A DNA stretch of 11,682 bases from Bacteroidales bacterium GP3 (GTDB taxonomy: Bacteria; Bacteroidota; Bacteroidia; Bacteroidales; Muribaculaceae): positions 1 through 11,682 of the forward strand of contig DAAK01000100.1 of NCBI GenBank assembly GCA_001701075.1. Reading direction: 5' to 3'. The translations under genes were made by a program, and so were the position numbers. The notes under the pieces were generated by a model, which did no database searches, was not told the origin of the DNA, and saw nothing but the letters and a program-made list of their open reading frames with translations. Below, one piece after another: positions 4,299-11,682 of the stretch (its first letter is position 1; each line of letters starts with the position of its first letter).

Positions 4299-6647
4299 TT
4301 AGAAGGGATAGCCGAGGGCGAGGTGGAGTGCGAAGGCGTCTTTGAAGGCGACGTTGAAGTAGTGAGGAGTGCCGTTGGAATAAGGGGTGTGCAGGCCATA
4401 GCCCAAATCGAGGCGAACCACCATCATGCCAAGGTCGTAGCGAAGGCCAACGCCCGTGCCGAGAGCAATATCCTTGAGGAAGGTCTTTCCTTCAAGAAGA
4501 CCGCCTGGACGAAGAGGATCCTTTTTAAGGAGCCAGATGTTGCCGGCATCAATAAAAGCAGCTCCATGCAGGTCCCCGGCAATCGGGAATCTGTATTCTG
4601 AATTGATCTCAAACTTGAAAGTACCTGTCTGGTCGAAATATCCATTGACGAGGTCCTTGGGTGCCCGATAGCTACCCGGGCCTATCGAACGGACTGTGAA
4701 TGCACGAATAGAGTTGGCACCACCAATATAGAATTGCTCAGAATAAGGGACTTCCTTTGCATTTCCATAGGCATGCGCTGCACCGAGCAAAACCCTCGAG
4801 ACTATCCAATGATCTTGCTTCGGAAACAGACGATGATTCCATACAAGCTGTACCTGTCCTTTTACGAACTGTGAGAATGGAGTTCCGAAAAGTTTCTTCT
4901 GTCCCTTTACCTTACACAAATCGTAGATCACATCAAAGAGATTGCCAGCTTCAGTAAACAGCGCAGAGAAAGTCAATTCATTATTCCGCTCGCGTTCGAG
5001 CCATTTATCATAGGTATAAGTATAGCTGAGCTGCGGTATGAAGCGACTCTCAAAGCTGAGCGCTACGGCAGGATTCATAGCCATTACGGAATCAAAATCC
5101 TGAGTAGTGCGGATAAGCTTATTATAGGTGAGTTTAAATGGTGTGAAAGTGTTGGTCGCATGGCGAGTAGCCCGCCATTCGTAGGTGATGCCCATATTGT
5201 ATTCCGCCATCATAAAATACTTAGGACGATTGAGGACAGATCCGCCGAGGGTAATCGTAGACCAGTTAAGATCACGCTTCGACCTTGGGATAAACTTCGG
5301 AGCTAACAGACGTGGAAAAGCAAGTGAAGTCTGCAGGCCAAACTCATAGGAATTGAAGACATTTGAACGGTTTCGACCTGTCTGCCATTCATAATCTGCA
5401 TTTATAGAGACAGATAATTTTTCAGCACCACCAAAAATATTATTATGCGTAAACGAAGCGATAAGGCCGGGGCCGATATAAGAATTAGACTTGGAAGTAG
5501 CGTTCAACTCAATGGTAGCCTCCATCGGTCGGTCGTAACGGCAAGTGATATAAACATCCATCAACGGATTATTAGCTGACGTATCAGCCAACACGGGCTG
5601 AATCTGGATATTTGAGAATATGCCGAGTCGACCAAGGCGAGTCTGAGTACGATCCATGTCACGAACCGAGAACACCTTCCCCTCACGGAAAGTGATGCAA
5701 CTTGGGATCAGACCATTACGCACCCTTTGCGGACGCATGACGATCAAATCTCCACGATCAGTCGGAATCGTGTCAGGAGTTCCAGGGCTATAGATCTCAT
5801 TACGCTGGAGGATTGTCACTATATTGCCGGTGCGATATTTGCGAAGTGCAACTTCCGGAAGATTATCTGCCAAATTGAGTCGCATAGCCACAGCATGAGG
5901 AGTAAGGAACGTGTCGGCAAGAAACTCTATATATTCCGGACGGAAATAATAGTAGCCGCGGTTTCGCATATTGTTGGCAATATCCACTCTTAACGCCGAG
6001 AGAGAATCGACGCAGAAGACAGAACCTTTTTGGAACCATTTGCTCTTTCGGGCGAGGGAATCGATAAAATTAGTGATGCCATTTGAAGGGCGGTTGAAAT
6101 ATTCAATAGTGTCAATGCGATATGGGGAAGAGACATCGAAAGTGTAAGCCATAGAGGCTTTCTTAGGATTCTTCTTGTCAGGAACCTCCTCATATGTAGC
6201 AGTAGAGCCGAAATAACCATTATTGGCAAGAATTTCTTCCACGAGTTTCGTACGCATACGAGCCCTCACATCTGAGACGAGAACCGGTTGCTTTGCCAAA
6301 AAACGATATAACCAGCCGTAGATACCACCGGCAGAGTCATTCCAATTATTATAAACCCAAAGACCGATAGGAAGAGGAGTACGCTTATACGGAGTGATGA
6401 AAGGATATGGATTGTTAGGCTTCACGTTGACAGCCTGCTCGAGTTCTGTCACGAGAGCAGCCGGAAGTTTATCATCTCCTGTAGGATTGATGGTAATCTT
6501 CTTAATTCCATTATATAGCACCTCGTCTTCACCGAGACGGCGCGTAGTGCTACAGCTTCCTGCAAGAAATATAATCATCAGGAGAGCCCCAAGGAAGAGA
6601 GACCCGCCTCTGAAAAAACGTATATTATGATTATTATGCATCTTCAT
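4299..6647 (-). CDS. tamL: TamL, lipoprotein Omp85-family outer-membrane protein (TamA-like)
   Basis: Outer-membrane partner of TamB; TAM helps insert some outer-membrane proteins and has also been linked to phospholipid transport. The 782-residue protein starts with a lipoprotein signal peptide: basic N-terminus, hydrophobic core SLFLGALLMIIFLAGS, then Cys32. A lipid-anchored TamA is the feature that defines TamL of Bacteroidota. The residues after Cys32 (STTRRL) are basic, not the acidic surface-export signal seen in Bacteroidota, so a periplasm-facing anchor is expected. Residues about 33-372 should hold POTRA domains (for example NRGYYYFRPEYIEF). From about 373 (MEATIELNATSKS) an Omp85 barrel follows, with GGANSIRAF around R648 as the loop-6 motif, and a C-terminal Phe (LALGYPF) as beta-signal. 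It lies 61 bases after tamB with no terminator visible, so co-transcription is likely. A second ATG is two codons in and changes little. Confidence 0.9.
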   Translation of the reverse strand: MKMHNNHNIRFFRGGSLFLGALLMIIFLAGSCSTTRRLGEDEVLYNGIKKITINPTGDDKLPAALVTELEQAVNVKPNNPYPFITPYKRTPLPIGLWVYNNWNDSAGGIYGWLYRFLAKQPVLVSDVRARMRTKLVEEILANNGYFGSTATYEEVPDKKNPKKASMAYTFDVSSPYRIDTIEYFNRPSNGITNFIDSLARKSKWFQKGSVFCVDSLSALRVDIANNMRNRGYYYFRPEYIEFLADTFLTPHAVAMRLNLADNLPEVALRKYRTGNIVTILQRNEIYSPGTPDTIPTDRGDLIVMRPQRVRNGLIPSCITFREGKVFSVRDMDRTQTRLGRLGIFSNIQIQPVLADTSANNPLMDVYITCRYDRPMEATIELNATSKSNSYIGPGLIASFTHNNIFGGAEKLSVSINADYEWQTGRNRSNVFNSYEFGLQTSLAFPRLLAPKFIPRSKRDLNWSTITLGGSVLNRPKYFMMAEYNMGITYEWRATRHATNTFTPFKLTYNKLIRTTQDFDSVMAMNPAVALSFESRFIPQLSYTYTYDKWLERERNNELTFSALFTEAGNLFDVIYDLCKVKGQKKLFGTPFSQFVKGQVQLVWNHRLFPKQDHWIVSRVLLGAAHAYGNAKEVPYSEQFYIGGANSIRAFTVRSIGPGSYRAPKDLVNGYFDQTGTFKFEINSEYRFPIAGDLHGAAFIDAGNIWLLKKDPLRPGGLLEGKTFLKDIALGTGVGLRYDLGMMVVRLDLGYGLHTPYSNGTPHYFNVAFKDAFALHLALGYPF

Positions 6648-6708
6648 ATTATATGCAGTTTTCGATTGCGAAAGCTGAGGTTTTTGGGTTAGAGGTTATA
6701 AGGTGTAA

Positions 6709-9700
6709 CTACAAGGATTTGACAGAATCGGGCGGAACCGCCAGAGTATCCTTGGCATTGATCAAGGAATCTTTTGGAACCGGCAGTGCGACTGTCTTCT
6801 TAGGTTTCTTCCAAAGCTTACTAAGGCCGAAATGAGTGATTTCAGTAAAGTAAGCAAGTCTACGACGCAGGGATAGGCCGACACCAGTCTCAGTGATTTC
6901 ACCTTCGAGAACGCTTTCGAAACCGGTATGGCGGAAGAGACGCGCATTAAGGCTCATATTGTTGGTCTGCCTAAGAATGTATTCAAAAGCAATATCGCTT
7001 ATGAGATTTTGCTGGAAGTTTTCATCGGAGGAAGCATCAGTGGAATAATTACCACCTACAATAATCTTAAACCTATTATTGATAAGGGATTTCGACACCT
7101 GATAAGAATAAGACATATTCGTAGAGGTATTTCCATTGGTTCCGGTTTCATATTGATCCACACCTAAATTAATATCAATACCCTTCACATTGTCAGCAAG
7201 GAAAGAATTAAGTTGGGATGTCAGGAAATTGTAGATCTGTCCTGTGCCAAAAGCAGAGCCAACAGACTTTGCGTTAGGGCCAGTGTAAATGCCAGTGAGC
7301 AAAAGACTCATAGCCTGCTGCTGGCGCTGATCAGCCGTCATAGACTGGAGCTCATTGCTGATGCTCAAGTCATCCTCAGTAGAGAGGTCAAAGACAACGG
7401 AAGGAGCTGAGAGAGTATTTGCTATATTTAGAGAGACGAGGAAATTTACCAGACGTGTATTGCCTCCCATCTGGATACTTGCCTTCACATTATCCGTAGC
7501 CTTAATTGCAAGAGTCGGATTCATGATGTCGCCACTCCAAGTGATATGGCTATTCTGATCAAACGTGAAACTCTTGCGGCCAATGACCGGAATGTTGTAA
7601 TTAGCATATCCATTGCCAGTGTAGAGAGTACCATTGAGCCTCATGTCGCCGACATAGTTCTGGAAATAATTGAGAGTGCCAGAAGGATTACACTCCACCT
7701 TTCCCTGATCGCCGAGATTCACAAGCACTTGTGCACCTTGCGACAATATTGCTTTCGCCGTGATCCTCATACCCAAAGTAGACTTCAAGGAATCAGCCTG
7801 AGCCACCTGAGTCGAATCGGAGAAATTCACAAACTTCACCACACCGTCGGCACCTGTGCCTTGAGCGAGAGCATCGGACGTCATTGCCATATTATACGTG
7901 ACATCAGTGGTCGGAAGGACATTGAGCATCGCATCAATATTCATCCTCGACATAGGACCTTTCACCGACGCATCGAGGTCGACGAAAAGTTTTCCGGTCA
8001 CATCAGCACTTCTGCTCTTTCCACCTACCAATTGCATATTAGCAGCCTTAGCCGAAAGATCGAACTTCATATCAGTCATCTTTGTAGCATCTACCGTACC
8101 TCGTAGAGTAAGAGGATTATCATTGACAGCATAAATGTCGAACTCATGGAAATCGAGCACATTATCTGTCACAGTAATAGGGTCTCGGTCAAACCTGAAG
8201 GTAGTGCCGAGCATATTGAAATAAAGGCCAACAGAATCACACGATATCGAGCCATTGAGCTTGGGATCAGTAAAGCTGCCGCTAAGGCTCATATCGCCGT
8301 CGAGAGCTCCGGCGAGTTTCATCGTCTGAGGGGGGAAGAATGGATTTGCGATAGCGAGAGGGAACTTCGTCAGAATCAACTTCAGACGCTCTGCTACCAT
8401 TCCATTGTTTGGATTGACGGAGTCTGGAGCAAGGATGAACTGCACGGCAGCTGCCTCAGCCCCGTCGACAACAAGACCAATCTTTCCGGCACTCTTACCC
8501 TTATTTCCCATTCCGGCAGCCATTGTAAAGTTGAAATCACCTACACGCTTGCGGTCGAAATAGAAATCGTTGATATCAAGATTACCCTTTCCTACAAGAG
8601 CCTTGCCAGTGTAGCGCACATTTATATCGGAATTCACAAGAGCCCTGACAGGAGGGGGATTGAGCATCATCTGAAGGAAATCCTCCACCTTTATATTCTT
8701 TAGATTGAGATGCAGATTATCCTGACCCTTTTCGTTAATCTCAGAACGAAGAAGGATGCTGCTCTGATCGCTGCTTGCTTCAAGATTTGCATTAAGTTTT
8801 CGATTTGTGAATGTATAATCGATATAGTTGTCAAGATTGAAAGTCCAAGGGAGGTAAGCAATTGTCGCTTTCAACGGAGTGAAACGAACCGACATCACGG
8901 AGTCTGCGACGGAAGCAGTGAAACCGAGACGATACCCCATCTGCTTCTTAATATTATGCTGGATAAGGTAGGCAGAAAGACGATTTTCACCAAGGTAGCC
9001 ACTCATCCTTACATCGGCAAACTCATCGAGAGTACCCGGACGGTTGCCGAGATGAACAATATAATCGAGCAGCGCGCCACGCGACTTAAGATCGAACGTG
9101 ACGGTATCAAGACGCATAGATTCTGTCTGCAATAGATTTAGCACAGCATTGCCGTCTATGATAGAATCTTTTGACAACCGCATGGAAAAATCTTTGAATC
9201 CCATGCCCGTCGGAGCAAGGAAAGTGGATGCCACACCATTACCTGCCACATCAGCAGAGAGCGAGAACGGAGGGAGTTTTTCCTCAAGAAACTCCACGTC
9301 AAGACGCCTATCCTCAATCATCTTCGGCAACTTAGCGGAGACATCCGTAAAGCCATTGACGAGATGTTCCAGACCGACAGAAGATAGGAAATGCACCGAT
9401 GCGCCATTGGCAATTATCTTGCAATCAGTATCATCGGCTGTAGCTACGAATTTAAGGTCGACATCCTGTGGAATTACGATATCCTGCTCAGGAAGATGCC
9501 AATTAACATTTTGGGCTGTTACATCGACATCGTAAAGCCAGGTATGTGGTGAGGCAGTTCCATTCAGATGGATTCTTGCCGAGCCATCATTTTTTGTTTC
9601 GGATAGGCCGAGAGCCTGCAGGTCGACAAAGTTAAGGTCGGCAGTCAAATCAGCTTGATAGAAATTATCGGAAATCTTACCATTTCCCTGAATGTCGAAT

Positions 9701-11622
9701 GAAAGGACAGGATTCGGAGAATTGGCCTTCAAAGTGAAATCCTCATCGCGAAGAGTGGCATAAAGAGTAATGTCTTTAATCTCATGTCCGTTATAAAGAG
9801 CGCTTGCGAGATCCAGACGGATGTCGGTGTGAGCACCACTCTTCTCAGGATTGAAGCCCGCACCATTGGCAGAAAGAGAAGCCGTGACGGGGCCTATGGT
9901 CTTATCACCGATGAAAGCACCTACATTTAGACTATGGACAGCAGCCTTCACATCATATCGCTCGGAATTCATACCGACATGCCCATCGGCGGCGAGATTG
10001 CCAAGAGGAGTTGTCAGTTTGAAGTCTGCCGCATAATTTTCACGATTAGCAGAAGCAGTGCCTTTAATATTTAGAGTCGGAACATGTATGCCATCAAGGT
10101 CAACAAACTTCTTGATTATATCAGGACGACGAAGTTCACCGTCAAATTTAAGATTAGCTATCAGATTCTTGAAATCAAGGGCATTCTTGGCCTTTCCAGT
10201 AGCACGGAGAGAAAGAGTGCCAGGGAGAGCCACGTCAAATTGCTCTATGTCTGCATCACCGAGCTCACCCGTGGCCCGAACTTTTGCATTGAGGGGAGTC
10301 AAGGCAGGGATAGCAGATGTGTATGCAGCAAGATCGGGCATGAAGCTATTTATATCATCGATACCGATACTTGCATTCAAATCTACATCAAGAAGAGCAG
10401 CAGGTTCGAAAGCGAGAAGTGAGTTTGGAATAGCTGCAGTAGCCTCCAAGTGAGAGAACGGAGTGCGGATATTGAAATCCTTGAGCATCATTCCTATTGA
10501 ATCCATTGAGAAAGTGCCCGTACCTTCCGTAATTGTCAGGCCACATTGCTCCATACCTTTGAGATATGTGATAGGGAGAGAGATCGTAGTGGCTTGATTA
10601 TAGAAATTTTCAAGTTCAATATCAAGAGCTGAGACACGGATATCGTTGGCATCGAAACCCTTTACTGCAGGAGAACCTTGCACTGCATATCTGGCATTGA
10701 AATCAGTGAGGGCAATACGATCGACAACCACCGTAGTTGGAGCTGAAGGCGCAGCCGTAGTGTCAGGAGCTGGAGCAGGATGCTCTTGCACATATTCGAG
10801 TGAAGGAGCAAGCATCAGAGCATCGCCATGAGTTGCCGTCACATCGCTCATGCGGATTATGTTTTGCCGAAGGTCGATCACACCTTCATCAAGAATCAGG
10901 CGAGAAGTCTGAAACTTAAGAGTATCGATAGTAGGGAGCATCGTCATCAAGAATGTCATATTCTCGATGTTAAGCTTCTTAGCAGTGATATAAAATGGAG
11001 TGGAAGTGGTGTCTTGAGGAGTAGGTTTTTGCTTCCAGACATCCATATTGAGGATAACCTCTCCGTCGCGGAGTTTAGCCTCATTAAGGGAAATGGTGCT
11101 TGTACGTATATTCGCACTTGATTTGTCGTCGACTTCAAGGAGCCCAGCCTTAATGGTCATAAGCATCGATGAATCGGGCGAAAGCATCCGATAGTAGCCA
11201 TCACGGAGGCGGAGCTTATTTATCTGCACATCGAGGCCAATCAGCGGACGGAGTTTTACATCTACAAGTGCTTCGCGAGCCAAGACCATAGTATCTCCCG
11301 AAGCCTCTATTACGCTGACGCCCGAAAGCGACAGATTGATGGGAAATTTAAGACGAAGTTTTTCTATACCTATTTTCATTCCAGTCTTGTCAGCGACAAT
11401 CTTAGTGGCTGTCTTGACGGCAAAATCTTGGACTGGAGGGATATAAAGAAGGACCGGGACAAGGAGAATGAATACAATCAGACATCCGAGCACCTTTAGG
11501 GGGCGACGAATCCATGGACTGCGAATCAAATGCCTTTTTGAAGCCTTTATTTCCGCAGTGCCATCGTTCTCAGTTGGCGGTTGGGGCTGAGGGATTGTAT
11601 TTTCTTTTTTGTTTGATTGCAT
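6709..11622 (-). CDS. tamB: TamB, translocation and assembly module inner-membrane/periplasmic protein
   Basis: Long AsmA/TamB-family protein of 1637 residues, expected to span the periplasm as a lipid-binding beta-groove and dock onto TamL. A Pro/Lys-rich cytoplasmic N-terminus of about 40 residues precedes one membrane anchor (about residues 42-61, LKVLGCLIVFILLVPVLLYI). Then comes AsmA-like sequence (IEKLRLKFPINLSLSGVSV, LRPLIGLDVQINKLRLRDG) and over a thousand residues of repeated short beta-strands with recurrent 'G.L.....D....L' patterns. The conserved TamB domain (PF04357, former DUF490) occupies roughly 1140-1590, with GYANYNIPVIGRKSF and SLLLTGIYTG. A 35-residue basic then Pro/Asp-rich tail follows. 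It is longer than E. coli TamB (about 1260) but usual for Bacteroidota. ATG at 11622 is chosen because it precedes a normal charged N-terminus and anchor. tamL follows directly, supporting the pairing. Confidence 0.92.
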   Translation of the reverse strand: MQSNKKENTIPQPQPPTENDGTAEIKASKRHLIRSPWIRRPLKVLGCLIVFILLVPVLLYIPPVQDFAVKTATKIVADKTGMKIGIEKLRLKFPINLSLSGVSVIEASGDTMVLAREALVDVKLRPLIGLDVQINKLRLRDGYYRMLSPDSSMLMTIKAGLLEVDDKSSANIRTSTISLNEAKLRDGEVILNMDVWKQKPTPQDTTSTPFYITAKKLNIENMTFLMTMLPTIDTLKFQTSRLILDEGVIDLRQNIIRMSDVTATHGDALMLAPSLEYVQEHPAPAPDTTAAPSAPTTVVVDRIALTDFNARYAVQGSPAVKGFDANDIRVSALDIELENFYNQATTISLPITYLKGMEQCGLTITEGTGTFSMDSIGMMLKDFNIRTPFSHLEATAAIPNSLLAFEPAALLDVDLNASIGIDDINSFMPDLAAYTSAIPALTPLNAKVRATGELGDADIEQFDVALPGTLSLRATGKAKNALDFKNLIANLKFDGELRRPDIIKKFVDLDGIHVPTLNIKGTASANRENYAADFKLTTPLGNLAADGHVGMNSERYDVKAAVHSLNVGAFIGDKTIGPVTASLSANGAGFNPEKSGAHTDIRLDLASALYNGHEIKDITLYATLRDEDFTLKANSPNPVLSFDIQGNGKISDNFYQADLTADLNFVDLQALGLSETKNDGSARIHLNGTASPHTWLYDVDVTAQNVNWHLPEQDIVIPQDVDLKFVATADDTDCKIIANGASVHFLSSVGLEHLVNGFTDVSAKLPKMIEDRRLDVEFLEEKLPPFSLSADVAGNGVASTFLAPTGMGFKDFSMRLSKDSIIDGNAVLNLLQTESMRLDTVTFDLKSRGALLDYIVHLGNRPGTLDEFADVRMSGYLGENRLSAYLIQHNIKKQMGYRLGFTASVADSVMSVRFTPLKATIAYLPWTFNLDNYIDYTFTNRKLNANLEASSDQSSILLRSEINEKGQDNLHLNLKNIKVEDFLQMMLNPPPVRALVNSDINVRYTGKALVGKGNLDINDFYFDRKRVGDFNFTMAAGMGNKGKSAGKIGLVVDGAEAAAVQFILAPDSVNPNNGMVAERLKLILTKFPLAIANPFFPPQTMKLAGALDGDMSLSGSFTDPKLNGSISCDSVGLYFNMLGTTFRFDRDPITVTDNVLDFHEFDIYAVNDNPLTLRGTVDATKMTDMKFDLSAKAANMQLVGGKSRSADVTGKLFVDLDASVKGPMSRMNIDAMLNVLPTTDVTYNMAMTSDALAQGTGADGVVKFVNFSDSTQVAQADSLKSTLGMRITAKAILSQGAQVLVNLGDQGKVECNPSGTLNYFQNYVGDMRLNGTLYTGNGYANYNIPVIGRKSFTFDQNSHITWSGDIMNPTLAIKATDNVKASIQMGGNTRLVNFLVSLNIANTLSAPSVVFDLSTEDDLSISNELQSMTADQRQQQAMSLLLTGIYTGPNAKSVGSAFGTGQIYNFLTSQLNSFLADNVKGIDINLGVDQYETGTNGNTSTNMSYSYQVSKSLINNRFKIIVGGNYSTDASSDENFQQNLISDIAFEYILRQTNNMSLNARLFRHTGFESVLEGEITETGVGLSLRRRLAYFTEITHFGLSKLWKKPKKTVALPVPKDSLINAKDTLAVPPDSVKSL

Positions 11623-11631
11623 TTATGGGTA

Positions 11632-11646
11632 GATATAGTCTATATC
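11632..11646. repeat. Small inverted repeat in the tamB leader
   Basis: GATATA-GTC-TATATC lies 10-24 bases upstream of the tamB start. It could be an operator-sized dyad or part of a promoter. Only 60 bases upstream of tamB are visible and I find no convincing promoter elements in them. Confidence 0.3.
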
Positions 11647-11682
11647 CATGTAACAATCCGTGTTTTTGATAGTTTAATGCTT

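Noticed and set aside
7546..8703. Two plus-strand open frames of about 185 codons each
   Set aside because: Both are antisense to tamB, whose minus-strand frame is continuous and clearly the coding one; their composition is that of a shadow frame.

Overview
The window looks like a chromosomal segment of a gut-type Bacteroidales bacterium (phylum Bacteroidota). The main reasons are a TamB protein paired with a lipoprotein-anchored TamA relative (the TamL arrangement typical of Bacteroidota), a PST-type polysaccharide flippase, an acyltransferase of the 'NLELYRI' type common in Bacteroidales surface-polysaccharide loci, and the lack of clear Shine-Dalgarno sites. I cannot place it to genus from sequence alone. 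Every gene I accept reads on the minus strand, so the gene order runs from right to left.

Right part (4299-11622): tamB, an inner-membrane-anchored periplasmic protein of 1637 residues, is followed 61 bases later by tamL, a 782-residue outer-membrane Omp85-family lipoprotein. Together they should form an envelope-spanning module for outer-membrane protein or lipid traffic.

Middle (3804-4298): 495 bases without a gene, but far from empty. It holds three arrays of 7-base repeats built on an AGTC core, a 17-base unit present twice, several small hairpins (three share the same CTCCG apex on different stems) and a perfect 24-base palindrome. The same 7-base repeat also lies inside the next gene.

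Left part (1-3803): a 462-residue protein I do not recognise, then a Wzx-like flippase, then an acyltransferase-3 family membrane protein that runs off the left edge. The last two are 17 bases apart and look like part of a surface-polysaccharide operon that continues beyond the window. This part is visibly more AT-rich than the tam genes.

The most notable observation is at the acyltransferase start. Its only plausible ATG is out of frame with the protein, and a run of nine C (coding strand) lies between the two. One extra C, or two fewer, would restore the frame. This is the structure expected of a phase-variable switch in a polysaccharide-modifying enzyme, caught in the OFF state, although an assembly error in a homopolymer could look the same.
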